Made by a program: the position numbers and the translations under genes
Notes under the pieces: model-generated
Databases searched by the model: none
What the model was told of the DNA's origin: nothing
Seen by the model: the letters and a program-made list of their open reading frames with translations, nothing else
Shown here: piece by piece, positions 1-8,738 of the stretch
Layout: every line of letters starts with the position of its first letter
Position numbering within the stretch: position 1 is the first letter of the stretch
Source: Robiginitomaculum sp.
Lineage (GTDB): Bacteria > Pseudomonadota > Alphaproteobacteria > Caulobacterales > Maricaulaceae
Assembly (NCBI GenBank): GCA_021647375.1
Contig: JAKIUV010000027.1
Coordinates: 1 to 29,439 of the forward strand
Reading direction: 5' to 3'
DNA: 29,439 bases

Positions 1-299
1 TCATCTTCCTTTGATTCGGCATCGTCGTCACTGTCGTCGTCTTCTTCAGGTTCGTCTTCTTCAGGCTCGTCTTCTTCAGGTTCGTCTTCTTCAGGTTCGT
101 CTTCTTCAGGTTCGTCTTCTTCAGGTTCGTCTTCTTCAGGTTCGTCGTCGTCGAAATCATCATCACTGTCGTTGTCACTGTTGTCATCGCGACCCTGTCC
201 GGAATCAGCAAGGCTATCATTTGGGAAAAGTGACCAGACAAGTGCAATCGAACCCGTTAGGTAAATAAAAGCAAGAATGAGTGATCTTAGAAAGGCCAT
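1..299 (-). CDS. Exported acidic PEEDE-repeat protein, C-terminus off window
   Basis: Open minus-strand frame starting with ATG at 299 and still open at the window edge, so only the first 99 residues are visible. An AAGGAAA ribosome site lies about 7 bases upstream of the ATG. The protein begins with a hydrophobic segment (residues about 4-25), either a signal peptide or an anchor. A Ser/Asp/Asn-rich stretch follows, then seven tandem Pro-Glu-Glu-Asp-Glu units and more Asp/Ser. Such an acidic tail would bind cations weakly or act as a flexible spacer. I do not recognise the family. The ORF is convincing because the repeat keeps frame and the signal segment and ribosome site agree. Function unknown. 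Confidence 0.7.
   Translation of the reverse strand, partial: MAFLRSLILAFIYLTGSIALVWSLFPNDSLADSGQGRDDNSDNDSDDDFDDDEPEEDEPEEDEPEEDEPEEDEPEEDEPEEDEPEEDDDSDDDAESKED
41..145. repeat. Seven tandem 15-bp units encoding PEEDE
   Basis: Seven consecutive 15-bp units (plus-strand form CTTCTTCAGGTTCGT) fill this stretch. They are identical except for one T-to-C change at 66 in the second unit. Read on the minus strand they encode Pro-Glu-Glu-Asp-Glu. The near identity at the DNA level implies recent expansion by slippage, and the unit length keeps the reading frame whatever the copy number. Confidence 0.95.
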
Positions 300-364
300 A
301 ATAGCATTTTCCTTTATTGAATAATCTCGTTTAAGCTATGGACAATTAGGACAGGGAACAGCCC

Positions 365-1300
365 CTAGAACTTTACACTAATTGTTGCTGTTAGTAAATC
401 CCGGTTATAATCGACCGCTGGAAGATTAGAGTTGTTGACCGCGTGTAGATATTCTAACTCTCCAAAAACTTTATCCGTAATTGGGTACTGTACTTCAACT
501 ATAAACCTGTGTTTTGTATCATCTCGCACGGCAAGTATAGATGGGGTCACACTATCATAATTACGCTGTTCAAACCGATATGTTCCGCGTACACGCAGGC
601 GTTTACCGTTTAATGGAATGCGCTTTGAATATCTGACCCGCACTTTATGCGCTCCGTAATCAAATTGCGGCCCGAAGCTATTCACATCCTTATAGCTGTA
701 TTGGGTTTGGATATATTGCCGAACACTGTCGATGAAATAGTATATATCTACTCCGCCTTCATTTTCATGTGCATCGCGGGCAATAGATGTGTCAAAGTTT
801 TTATCACTATACGCATAAAAGGCACGAGCCATTACTTTTTTATTGAACCGTTTTCTTATATAAGGTGAAAATCTATGCGCTGACAAAAAACCATCATTGT
901 CAAGAGCAGCGTCATAGTAACTATAATTAATACCAGCATCAAAGCTCCCAAAGTCATGCACTATCCTGCTAGCAAGAGAATGGGTCTGGCGATCAAAACG
1001 AGAAAACTTGGAATGGTTGGTTTGCGAATACCGATAACGAACATAAAACTCTGTGTTTTCCCCAAAATCCTTATCATATCGAATAAGGCCGTAGAGACTT
1101 GCTTGGGAATCATTTGCACCTGAGTTATTATCAAGTTCAGTAACCGAAACATTGCTATTATAGCTCGCGCCCACGCCTAATTCAAATTTGAAATTTGATT
1201 TCGGATCCACTTTTGACTGTGCGCTGGCTAAAGACGGGCACATCCATAAGGCTGTTCCCACTATAATACCTGTATATATAAACTTGCAATCACTTCTCAT
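365..1300 (-). CDS. Outer-membrane beta-barrel protein, unknown function
   Basis: 311 residues with an N-terminal signal peptide (hydrophobic residues about 8-25, cleavage near Ala-Ser-Ala-Gln at 25-28). The rest is a long series of alternating aromatic/polar stretches, such as FYVRYRYSQ and YIQTQYSYKD, ending in Val-Lys-Phe. A C-terminal Phe is the usual outer-membrane barrel insertion signal. Strand spacing and length fit a barrel of roughly 12-14 strands. I see no plug domain, TonB box or metal motif. An AAAGGA ribosome site precedes the ATG. It is monocistronic, divergent from the copper operon, and lacks the island's shared promoter element, so it may not belong to the metal response. 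Confidence 0.75.
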   Translation of the reverse strand: MRSDCKFIYTGIIVGTALWMCPSLASAQSKVDPKSNFKFELGVGASYNSNVSVTELDNNSGANDSQASLYGLIRYDKDFGENTEFYVRYRYSQTNHSKFSRFDRQTHSLASRIVHDFGSFDAGINYSYYDAALDNDGFLSAHRFSPYIRKRFNKKVMARAFYAYSDKNFDTSIARDAHENEGGVDIYYFIDSVRQYIQTQYSYKDVNSFGPQFDYGAHKVRVRYSKRIPLNGKRLRVRGTYRFEQRNYDSVTPSILAVRDDTKHRFIVEVQYPITDKVFGELEYLHAVNNSNLPAVDYNRDLLTATISVKF

Positions 1301-1520
1301 AGACGTTGATTCCTTTATTGTGAGTGCCCCTCATCAATAATCGGAAAGTTTAGTTGTGGCTTAAGCTACACTTTGAGCCATCAGATGTGTTTCCTTTTCG
1401 TGCCTATTTGTCCCGTAAGCGGCGACTGGTGTCAAGCCTTTATGAGCTTTGTGAGGTTGCTTAAGTGTATAAATGTCAGAACAACCAAACCTGACCTAAA
1501 TAATATTTGCTTTGTATTTA

Positions 1521-1546
1521 TGAGGGTTATGGCGATGACTTGCGTA
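1521..1546 (+). promoter_or_regulatory. Shared ECF-type promoter element, site 1 (Met-rich/cusCBA)
   Basis: TGAGGG (1521-1526), 15 bases, then GCGTA (1542-1546), continuing ATAA. It is one of six copies in the window with identical spacing, each upstream of a metal-related transcription unit. The ATG of the Met/His-rich gene is 32 bases beyond the -10-like block, giving a short leader. I infer recognition by the CnrH-like sigma factor encoded at 12841-13413. A longer open frame starting at 1507 overlaps this element and is not the likely protein start. Confidence 0.7.
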
Positions 1547-1578
1547 ATAAGGCTATAAAACAGGTTTTGGAGAAAATT

Positions 1579-2082
1579 ATGACCACATTGACCAAATTAT
1601 CAGCTGTATTCCTAGGCACAGCTTTTCTTACATTAACGGCATATAGTACGCCGAGTGCCGCTCATCCGCAAAAAGACGGCATGCAACAAAAACATCAAAT
1701 GAAGGCTAATGACCACATGGGTCAGCAGCATCAAGATATGATGGAGCAAATGAAAAAAGATCACGACATGGTATCGAAGATGGATATGTCAAAAATGGAC
1801 ATGACAAAACTTTCGACCGAATGTCAAACCATAATGACTAAAATGCAGGCAAAAATGGCGGACAAACATAAAGACGGCGGCATGCACGACAAACATAAAG
1901 ACGGCCAAAAAGACCATGCTATGAAAGACCATGACATGTCCAAAATGGGCGCCCATGATATGAGCAAGATGCAAGAAAATGGTATGATGAAAGACCACAA
2001 TTCTACAAACATGAAAGCCAAAATGGCCAAACACAAACAGTGTATGGCTGAAATAAAAGAGGCTATGCCGCACAGTCACTAG
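1579..2082 (+). CDS. Periplasmic Met/His/Asp/Lys-rich protein, probable copper-binding
   Basis: 167 residues from ATG 1579, which has GGAG at 1569-1572 six bases upstream. The frame is open from 1507, but that start would run through the promoter element. A signal peptide (residues 1 to about 27, ending Pro-Ser-Ala-Ala) is followed by low-complexity sequence dense in Met, His, Asp and Lys. Motifs include DHDMSKM, MDMSKMDM, DKHKDG and a C-terminal His-Ser-His. Two Cys sit near the middle and end. MDHSKM-type repeats are also found in PcoA/CopA oxidases, and one occurs in the PcoA homologue here. The likely role is periplasmic Cu(I)/Cu(II) binding or delivery to the CusCBA pump encoded downstream. 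No fold is recognisable, so the role is inferred. Confidence 0.8.
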   Translation: MTTLTKLSAVFLGTAFLTLTAYSTPSAAHPQKDGMQQKHQMKANDHMGQQHQDMMEQMKKDHDMVSKMDMSKMDMTKLSTECQTIMTKMQAKMADKHKDGGMHDKHKDGQKDHAMKDHDMSKMGAHDMSKMQENGMMKDHNSTNMKAKMAKHKQCMAEIKEAMPHSH

Positions 2083-2107
2083 CTGTGTCGGCTCTATGCG
2101 GTTGGGT

Positions 2108-2145
2108 ATGGTGCCAGGCTTTCCCCCTCTTGCCTGCGGCACCAT
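2108..2145 (+). other. Stem-loop between the Met-rich gene and the Cys-rich gene
   Basis: ATGGTGCC (2108-2115) pairs perfectly with GGCACCAT (2138-2145). A second short GGC/GCC stem sits inside. A run of five T begins at 2155, ten bases after the stem, which is too far for a textbook intrinsic terminator. It may be a partial terminator or an RNA-stabilising hairpin that lets the first gene be expressed more than the cus genes. Confidence 0.5.
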
Positions 2146-2185
2146 GTCCAATCGTTTTTAGAAATCAAGCGCGATACCACATGTT

Positions 2186-2608
2186 ATGAACCAAATGAGA
2201 ACACATATTTCAACAATAAATTGGCGCATCGTATTGAATGCCCTGCTTGCTATCGTGTTCTTTTTCTCAACGGCAACACTCTCTCATGCGCAAACTTCTA
2301 ACAGCTTCTCTGACGTTTTGAGGCTGTCACAAAATATTGAACAGATTATCGCTTCCAACTCAACCAACGTGAACGGCTGCCCGCAAATGGACAATCAGCA
2401 AATTTGTTGTGACAAAAATGAAAACATTACGCCCTGTGACACTGATGATAGCTGTCAAACAACTTGTCAAGATTTAGGTATTTCACACGCTCTTATAATG
2501 CCAATGCACGGTTTGGTTCCTTGGCAACCTGCAAGCATAAGCACGCCTGAGTATACTGTAAGAACCGGGATTGCGGTCCTTTTAGGCGCACCGCCTCCAC
2601 GAGACTAA
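2186..2608 (+). CDS. Secreted six-cysteine protein upstream of cusCBA
   Basis: 140 residues. A signal peptide (hydrophobic 15-32, cleavage after Ser-His-Ala-Gln at about 36) precedes a mature domain with Cys65, Cys74, Cys75, Cys84, Cys90 and Cys94. A Met-Pro-Met-His stretch follows, and the chain ends in Gly-Ala-Pro-Pro-Pro-Arg-Asp. The ribosome site is weak, and Met4 at 2195 is an alternative start. I do not recognise a named family. Small secreted proteins ahead of heavy-metal RND operons (for example CzcI) are known, and the czc operon in this window also begins with one (23682-24041). A periplasmic metal-binding or regulatory accessory role is inferred from this position. Confidence 0.65.
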   Translation: MNQMRTHISTINWRIVLNALLAIVFFFSTATLSHAQTSNSFSDVLRLSQNIEQIIASNSTNVNGCPQMDNQQICCDKNENITPCDTDDSCQTTCQDLGISHALIMPMHGLVPWQPASISTPEYTVRTGIAVLLGAPPPRD

Positions 2609-2702
2609 ACTCATTTTTTCGTCCGTCTTCTAATGCTTTTTTAGGCGGGAACGCGCGCCTGTCACGCGCCAAAATGATTTAGTCTTACCTTGAGGAAATC
2701 CG

Positions 2703-3953
2703 ATGTTTCGTATCTTACTGCCTTCAATGGCAGCGCTCTCTTTGGGCGCGTCCACCCTATTCATATCCAATAAAGCTTTGGCTCAACTGCCTTTAACCTT
2801 GCCAGAAACTGTCACTATTGCTCTAAATGCCAATGACCCAAGCGTTAGCTTTTTAGAGCAAGAGGCGTTGGCATTTGAAAACCTTGCAATTGCCGATAGC
2901 CAATTGCCTGATCCTACCTTGCGGGCACAAATCGCCAATTTTCCGCTTTCGAGTTTTGATTATAATCGCGAGGCTATGACGCAGCTAAAATTCGGCATAA
3001 GCCAAACCCTCCCCAAAGGACAAACATTGTCTTTAACGCGCCATAAACGCGGCGCCCAAGCACAAGAATTGCGGGCGCAAAAAACGCTCCGTGAACGCCA
3101 GATTGCACTGGAAGCCCGGCAAATATGGCTCGAATTATATTATTGGCAAGAAGCGCGTAAGCTTATTTTGGAAAGCCAAAAGAAAGTTGGCGAACTTGGC
3201 GGTGTCGCTGAATCCGTTTATGCAAGCGGGCGTTCGTCCTTACAAGATGTTCTGCGTGTGGAACTAGAGACGAGTGCTCTCGGGGCAAAATTAATCGATA
3301 TAGACCGTAATGCAGATATAGCGCGCGCCAATTTGGAACGGCTTGTTGGCAGAGTTGACGGTGCGCGACCTATTTCCTCTGTATTTCCAGTTTTGCCGCG
3401 CATCACGAGTGAGGGAGAGATACGTGATAAGCTTTCCCGTCATCCCTCTATGCGTGTTTTGGATGCACGGGTGGAGACAAAAAGCCGTGATGTCGACATT
3501 GCCGCTGAACAATACAAACCCGGATATAGCTTCGACGCCCAGTACGGACTTAGGGATTCAAGATCAGATCTTGGGTCCATCGGCGTTTCCGTATCTCTGC
3601 CGCTATTTTCTAAAACCAATAAAGATTATGCCCTCAGTGCCGCAAAACGGATGCGTTCCTCACAAAAACTACAACGGGATGTCCAGGCCTTGGATCTTGA
3701 GCGCTCCTTGCGCAAAGAATGGGCCGGATATACTCGCCTCGGTGATAGAATTAGCCTTTACGAAAGCAGCGTCCTAGTGCGCGCACGCGAAACAAGTGAA
3801 GCTGCAATGATTGCTTACGGCAATAAATTGGCCGACTTTTCAGAACTCGTGCGCGCCGAACTTGCCGTATTGGACATAGAACTGACCTTAACCCGTTTGC
3901 AGATCGACCGCATGAAAGCGGGTGCCTACCTTTTATATTTAAGTGGAGAATAA
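2703..3953 (+). CDS. cusC: TolC-family outer-membrane efflux channel, CusC/CzcC-like
   Basis: 416 residues. GAGGAAA precedes the ATG. A signal peptide (cleavage near Ala-Leu-Ala-Gln, residue 28) is followed by the all-alpha/beta-barrel repeat pattern of the outer-membrane efflux protein family, with long amphipathic helices such as residues about 125-190 and 320-400. The start lacks the lipobox Cys found in E. coli CusC, so lipidation is not expected. The channel would join the CusB adaptor and CusA pump to carry Cu(I)/Ag(I) out of the cell. The stop codon is one base before the preferred cusB ATG. Assignment to Cus rather than Czc rests on the two downstream partners. Confidence 0.9.
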   Translation: MFRILLPSMAALSLGASTLFISNKALAQLPLTLPETVTIALNANDPSVSFLEQEALAFENLAIADSQLPDPTLRAQIANFPLSSFDYNREAMTQLKFGISQTLPKGQTLSLTRHKRGAQAQELRAQKTLRERQIALEARQIWLELYYWQEARKLILESQKKVGELGGVAESVYASGRSSLQDVLRVELETSALGAKLIDIDRNADIARANLERLVGRVDGARPISSVFPVLPRITSEGEIRDKLSRHPSMRVLDARVETKSRDVDIAAEQYKPGYSFDAQYGLRDSRSDLGSIGVSVSLPLFSKTNKDYALSAAKRMRSSQKLQRDVQALDLERSLRKEWAGYTRLGDRISLYESSVLVRARETSEAAMIAYGNKLADFSELVRAELAVLDIELTLTRLQIDRMKAGAYLLYLSGE

Positions 3954-3954
3954 A

Positions 3955-5469
3955 ATGAGTGCTTCAAAAACCATATTATTTGCAACTATTTTCGGGCTTG
4001 GTATCGTTGGCAGTAAATATATTGGCAGTGAGAATTCACCATCACAGTCAACACAAACAGACGATGAAAAAAAACCTCTCTACTGGCAAGCCCCAATGGA
4101 CAAAAGCTTTCGTAGCGATACTCCTGGAAAATCTCCTATGGGTATGGATTTGATCCCGGTTTACGCCGGTGCAAACGGCGGGGATGACGAGCGCAATCTC
4201 GTGCGCATCAACCCAACCGTCGAGAATAATATTGGTGTCCGCACTGCAATCGTCTCCAGTAATAACACATCCCCCATAATTGAGACAGTTGGCACGATAC
4301 AAATTGACGACGACAATACGTCTGTTGTTGATGTTCGTACCGAAGGTTGGATCGAAAACATGCCCGTTAAGGCTATCGGTGATGAAGTCCGAAAAGGGCA
4401 ATTGCTTTTTAAGTTATTTTCCAGACCACTTGTCAGCGCTCAAGATGAGTTTTTACAAGCCGCAAAAATGGGCAGGCAAAATTTGATAACCGCAACCCGC
4501 GCCCGTTTGCTGTCTCTGGGTATGAGCAATCGAGAAATCGCCCGGCTCAAAGAAAACGGAAAATCAATACGCCTCATGAACATATATGCGCCGAGATCCG
4601 GCATTGTTACGGAAATGGGCGCAGGCGAGGGGGGGTTTGTTAAACCCGGTATGAATGTCCTGAAAATCGTTGACTTGAAAACCGTATGGGCCATTGCAGA
4701 TGTGTTCGAAGATCAAGTCCATCAGGTACATCCAGGGCAAACCGTTTACATGCGTATGGCTGGCATGCCGTCGCGTGAATGGGAGGGCAAGGTCGAATAT
4801 ATTTATCCAACCGTAAATGCTAAAGCACGCACCGTTCAAGTCCGTATAGGTTTTGACAATCAGGACGGTTTACTACGCCCGGAAATGTTTGCACGCCTTA
4901 TCATAAAAACTGAAACAAATATGCCGAATATGGAAATGCCCGGTACAGTCGCAATTCCACGAGAGGCCTTGATAAGAACTGGACGCTCGGAACGTGTAAT
5001 ATTGGCTTTGGGGAACGGGCAGTATCAACCTGCCGAAGTCGTATCCGGGCAAGAGATAGGTGATGATATAGAAATACTCTCTGGCCTGAAGGTCGGAGAA
5101 AAAATCGTCGTTTCCGCACAATTTCTACTCGATTCAGAAGCCAGCCTCCGAGGAACCTTGCTACGCTTAACACCCGCAAGTCAAGAAACAACCGATATGG
5201 ATATGGATTTACCCGACACGGGAAAAACCACGGGAGAGGTAATTTCCATCATGCCAGAACACGGCATGGTTACGGTTGATCATCCAGCAATTGAAAACAT
5301 AAATATGCCAGCAATGATAATGGCATATTCAACTGCACCTGAGCTTCTCAAAAACATAAAAGTAGGTGACCATGTAAATATTACCGTTGTCACCAAGCCA
5401 GGTGAGGATGGGAATTATCGACTTTCAGACATTGTAAAAATGGATATGAGCGGGGAGAAAAAACAATGA
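3955..5469 (+). CDS. cusB: CusB-type periplasmic adaptor with C-terminal CusF domain
   Basis: 504 residues from ATG 3955 (GGAG at 3945-3948, six-base spacing). A GTG at 3943 in frame would overlap cusC and is less likely. After one membrane segment (about 8-22), residues about 42-70 form the CusB metal-binding segment, with Pro-Met, Pro-Gly-Lys-Ser-Pro-Met-Gly-Met-Asp and Leu-Ile-Pro in place of the Cys form seen in ATPases. The barrel-sandwich, hairpin and membrane-proximal domains of RND adaptors follow. The last ~80 residues match CusF: a small beta barrel with His, Met-Pro-Ala-Met-Ile-Met and a closing Met-Asp-Met. Fusion would tether the Cu(I)/Ag(I) chaperone to the pump. The stop overlaps the cusA start (ATGA). 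Confidence 0.92.
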   Translation: MSASKTILFATIFGLGIVGSKYIGSENSPSQSTQTDDEKKPLYWQAPMDKSFRSDTPGKSPMGMDLIPVYAGANGGDDERNLVRINPTVENNIGVRTAIVSSNNTSPIIETVGTIQIDDDNTSVVDVRTEGWIENMPVKAIGDEVRKGQLLFKLFSRPLVSAQDEFLQAAKMGRQNLITATRARLLSLGMSNREIARLKENGKSIRLMNIYAPRSGIVTEMGAGEGGFVKPGMNVLKIVDLKTVWAIADVFEDQVHQVHPGQTVYMRMAGMPSREWEGKVEYIYPTVNAKARTVQVRIGFDNQDGLLRPEMFARLIIKTETNMPNMEMPGTVAIPREALIRTGRSERVILALGNGQYQPAEVVSGQEIGDDIEILSGLKVGEKIVVSAQFLLDSEASLRGTLLRLTPASQETTDMDMDLPDTGKTTGEVISIMPEHGMVTVDHPAIENINMPAMIMAYSTAPELLKNIKVGDHVNITVVTKPGEDGNYRLSDIVKMDMSGEKKQ

Positions 5470-8400
5470 TTTCCGGTCTTATAAAATGGTCAATAAGCAA
5501 TCGTTTTTTGATCATACTTTTCGCAATCCTACTTGCCGTTTGGGGCGGTTATACGGTCAAAAACACGCCGCTTGACGCCATACCGGATTTATCCGATGTG
5601 CAGGTCATCATCAAAACCACTTATCCAGGACAAGCCCCCCAAGTGGTCGAAGATCAGGTGACTTATCCGCTGACGACAGCCATGCTTGCTGTTCCCGGCG
5701 CGGTCACTGTGCGGGGATATTCGTTCTTTAATGATAGTTTCGTCTATATTATTTTTGAGGACGGGACGGATTTATATTGGGCGCGTTCGCGTGTTCTGGA
5801 GTATCTCTCGCAAGTTGCCCCTACGCTTCCCCCTGCGGCACGCTCGGCGCTTGGGCCTGACGCAACAGGCGTTGGCTGGGTCTATCAATATGCCCTCATA
5901 GACAGAACGGGGGGGCATGATTTGTCGCAACTTCGTTCACTCCAAGATTGGTTCTTGAAATATGAACTTCAAACCATAGACGGAGTTTCGGAAGTCGCCA
6001 CCATTGGCGGGATGGTCAAACAATACCAAGTTGTTGTTGACCCAGAAAAACTGCGCACTTACGGTATCCCGCTTGAAAAAATTCGCCTGGAAATTCAGCG
6101 CGGCAACCAAGAGACAGGCGGACGCGTCATAGAGATGGCCGAAGCCGAATATATGGTGCGGGCGTCTGGCTATATTAAAGGCATTAAAGACCTTGAAGTT
6201 ATTCCTCTTGCTGTCACCGATAAAGGCACGCCGATCTTGCTGCGCGATGTTGCGCAAATCCGCCTAGGCCCCGAACTAAGGCGCGGAATTGGTGAGCTAA
6301 ACGGCGAGGGAGAAGCCGTGGGCGGCGTCATCATTATGCGCTACGGCGAAAACGCTATGCGGACGATCGATCTGGTTAAAGAAAAACTTGAAGAGCTAAA
6401 ACACAGCTTGCCGGAGGGCGTTGAGATTGTCACCACTTATGACCGTTCATCCTTGATTGAGCGGGCCGTTCACACCCTTAGCGAAAAATTACTTGAAGAG
6501 TTTATCGTGGTTCTAATCGTCTGCGCGCTCTTTTTGTTTCACATTCGTAGTTCCTTGGTGATTTTACTTAGCCTACCGCTTGGGATTCTTGCAGCCTTTA
6601 TTGTTATGAACATGCAAGGTATCAATGCCAATATCATGTCCCTTGGCGGCATCGCTATCGCCATTGGGGCTATGGTGGACGCGGCTATTGTCATGATTGA
6701 AAACATGCACAAACATATTGAACGAACACCGCTCACCAAAGAAAATCGATGGGAAATTGTTACCAAGGCCTCCACCGAAGTTGGTCCGGCTCTGTTTTTC
6801 TCATTACTGATTATCACCTTTAGCTTTCTACCGGTCTTTGCGCTTGAAGCTCAGGAAGGCCGTTTGTTCCACCCGCTCGCCTATACAAAAACCTACGCCA
6901 TGGCAGGAGCGGCACTCTTATCAGTGACCTTGGTGCCCGTTCTTATGGGCTATTTTATTCGCGGCAAAATTCTACCTGAGCATAAAAACCCTGTGAATTG
7001 GCTCTTGATGGTGATCTACAAGCCTTTCATCAATATTGTACTGAAAGCACCATGGGCTATGATTTTGGTAGCTTTCATTGTTATGTCCAGTGCGCTTATC
7101 CCACTAAACCGTATGGGCGGTGAGTTTATGCCCGATCTGGACGAAGGTGATTTGCTGTATATGCCGAGCGCTTTCCCGGCTGTATCGGCGGGCAAAATGT
7201 CGCAAATTTTACAGCAAACCAATAAACTGATTATGACCGTTCCAGAGGTAGAAACCACCTACGCCAAAGCAGGCCGCGCCGAAACGGCGACCGACCCTGC
7301 GCCTTTGACCATGGTCGAAACTACCATTCGCCTAAAGCCCAAAGAAGAATGGCGCGAAGGCATGACCATGGAAAAACTCAAAAAAGAGCTAGACGCGAAG
7401 GTGCAAATTCCGAGCTTAACCAATGTCTGGATCATGCCGATTAAAAACCGCATTGATATGCTGGCTACTGGCATCAAAACCCCTATCGGCATTAAAGTTG
7501 CCGGCCCTGATCTCAAAATCATTGGCGAGATTGGCCAGCAGATCGAAACTGTTGTCAAAGATGTTCCCGGCACATCGTCCGTATACGCTGAGCGCGTTAC
7601 AGGCGGGCGGTTTATCGACATAGATATTAAACGCGAAGAAGCAGCGAGGTTCGGGCTTAATGTCGCCGATGTGCAAGCCTTTGTACAAACCGCCATTGGC
7701 GGTATGACAGTCGCACAGTCGGTTGAGGGGCTAGAACGCTACCCTATCAATGTGCGCTATCCGCGTGAATATAGAGACTCGCTGGAACGGCTGCGCAATC
7801 TACCCGTCGTGACAAAAACGGGCGCGCAAATCCCGCTGTCGCGGCTTGTTGATATATCAATATCAGGCGGCCCCGGTGTTATCCGCAGTGAAAATGCGCG
7901 CCTTAACGGCTGGATCTATGTGGATATAGCCGGCGTAGATATTAGCAGCTATGTGAAAGACGCGAAAAAAGCAGTGGAACAAGTTAAACTGCCCTCTGGC
8001 TATTCCTTGTCTTGGTCGGGTCAATATGAATATATGGAGCGGGCGAAACAAAGGCTCAGTGTTGTGGTTCCGCTCACGCTCGTTATTATTCTCTTGCTGC
8101 TCTTCCTAAACTTTAGGCGCATAACACCTGTGCTCATCATTATGGGGACACTCCCCCTCGCCCTTGTCGGCGGTCTGTGGTTCCTTGATATTTTGGACTA
8201 TAACATGTCAGTTGCCGTCGGTGTTGGCTTTATCGCGCTCGCAGGCGTATCCGTAGAAATTGGCGTGTTGATGATTGTCTATCTGGAGCAAGCCTTGGAC
8301 GCACAAATCAAGATCGCTGAGCAAGAAGGCCGCGAATTGACCAGAGAAGACTTGCGCACCTCGGTTATCAACGGTGCGCTCATGCGGGTGCGCCCTATTA

Positions 8401-8591
8401 TGATGACGGTCGCCGTGGTCATAGCTGGCCTTCTCCCGATCATGCTCGGCACGGGTACAGGATCCGAGGTTATGCGCCGCATCGCCGCGCCAATGGTCGG
8501 CGGTATGACCAGCGCCACCATTTTGACATTGCTCGTCATTCCTGCAGCCTTTCTGATATGGAAAAGAATAGCATTGAAATTGCCGAGATAA
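5466..8591 (+). CDS. cusA: CusA-type heavy-metal RND pump, Cu(I)/Ag(I) efflux
   Basis: 1041 residues, full length for the family. It starts at the ATGA overlap with cusB, with GGGGAG upstream. The CusA signature near residues 40-60 (PDLSDVQVIIKTTYPGQAP) is present, as is the TM4 run GAMVDAAIVMIEN. The three periplasmic Met residues that bind Cu(I) in E. coli CusA (573, 623, 672) have counterparts here at Met566 (LLYMP), Met616 (LTMVETT) and Met665 (RIDMLATG). The offset is seven at each, so Cu(I)/Ag(I) specificity is well supported. The protein sits in the inner membrane, driven by protons, and takes copper from the periplasm or the CusF domain of its partner adaptor. Confidence 0.96.
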   Translation: MISGLIKWSISNRFLIILFAILLAVWGGYTVKNTPLDAIPDLSDVQVIIKTTYPGQAPQVVEDQVTYPLTTAMLAVPGAVTVRGYSFFNDSFVYIIFEDGTDLYWARSRVLEYLSQVAPTLPPAARSALGPDATGVGWVYQYALIDRTGGHDLSQLRSLQDWFLKYELQTIDGVSEVATIGGMVKQYQVVVDPEKLRTYGIPLEKIRLEIQRGNQETGGRVIEMAEAEYMVRASGYIKGIKDLEVIPLAVTDKGTPILLRDVAQIRLGPELRRGIGELNGEGEAVGGVIIMRYGENAMRTIDLVKEKLEELKHSLPEGVEIVTTYDRSSLIERAVHTLSEKLLEEFIVVLIVCALFLFHIRSSLVILLSLPLGILAAFIVMNMQGINANIMSLGGIAIAIGAMVDAAIVMIENMHKHIERTPLTKENRWEIVTKASTEVGPALFFSLLIITFSFLPVFALEAQEGRLFHPLAYTKTYAMAGAALLSVTLVPVLMGYFIRGKILPEHKNPVNWLLMVIYKPFINIVLKAPWAMILVAFIVMSSALIPLNRMGGEFMPDLDEGDLLYMPSAFPAVSAGKMSQILQQTNKLIMTVPEVETTYAKAGRAETATDPAPLTMVETTIRLKPKEEWREGMTMEKLKKELDAKVQIPSLTNVWIMPIKNRIDMLATGIKTPIGIKVAGPDLKIIGEIGQQIETVVKDVPGTSSVYAERVTGGRFIDIDIKREEAARFGLNVADVQAFVQTAIGGMTVAQSVEGLERYPINVRYPREYRDSLERLRNLPVVTKTGAQIPLSRLVDISISGGPGVIRSENARLNGWIYVDIAGVDISSYVKDAKKAVEQVKLPSGYSLSWSGQYEYMERAKQRLSVVVPLTLVIILLLLFLNFRRITPVLIIMGTLPLALVGGLWFLDILDYNMSVAVGVGFIALAGVSVEIGVLMIVYLEQALDAQIKIAEQEGRELTREDLRTSVINGALMRVRPIMMTVAVVIAGLLPIMLGTGTGSEVMRRIAAPMVGGMTSATILTLLVIPAAFLIWKRIALKLPR

Positions 8592-8608
8592 ATTAAATTT
8601 AAAAAAGT

Positions 8609-8634
8609 TAAGGGGTAAGTTAGTTTCCCGCGTA
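8609..8634 (+). promoter_or_regulatory. Shared ECF-type promoter element, site 2 (diheme lipoprotein)
   Basis: TAAGGG (8609-8614), 15 bases, GCGTA (8630-8634), continuing TTAG. The -35-like block differs from TGAGGG at one position. The transcription start would fall inside the inverted repeat at 8633-8650, and the leader would be about 140 bases, unusually long for this window. Confidence 0.6.
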
Positions 8635-8650
8635 TTAGTAAGAGCTAATA
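8633..8650. promoter_or_regulatory. 18-bp inverted repeat over the predicted start site (copy 1)
   Basis: TATTAG-TAAGAG-CTAATA, with perfect 6-bp arms and a 6-bp spacer. It overlaps the last two bases of the GCGTA block. Its reverse complement differs from copy 2 (8739-8756) by one base in 18. Position and duplication suggest an operator for an unidentified DNA-binding protein. Confidence 0.6.
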
Positions 8651-8738
8651 TAAGGGGAGGTCAGGTTTTTATAAAAATCAAACCTTAATCATAAAAAATA
8701 TATTTGCGCTGGAAATTTTTTTTGAATGGCGCTATTAA

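Noticed and set aside
1328..1333. A further TGAGGG on the minus strand before the outer-membrane barrel gene
   Set aside because: No GCGTA lies 15 bases downstream (the bases there read GAATC), so it is not counted as a seventh element.
1507..1578. N-terminal extension of the Met/His-rich gene from an upstream start
   Set aside because: It runs through the 1521-1546 promoter element and adds 24 residues before a normal signal peptide, while ATG 1579 has a good ribosome site.
1789..2151. Long minus-strand open frame opposite the Met/His-rich gene
   Set aside because: It is the mirror of a repetitive Met/His/Lys gene; it has no signal, no ribosome site and a composition explained by the complement.
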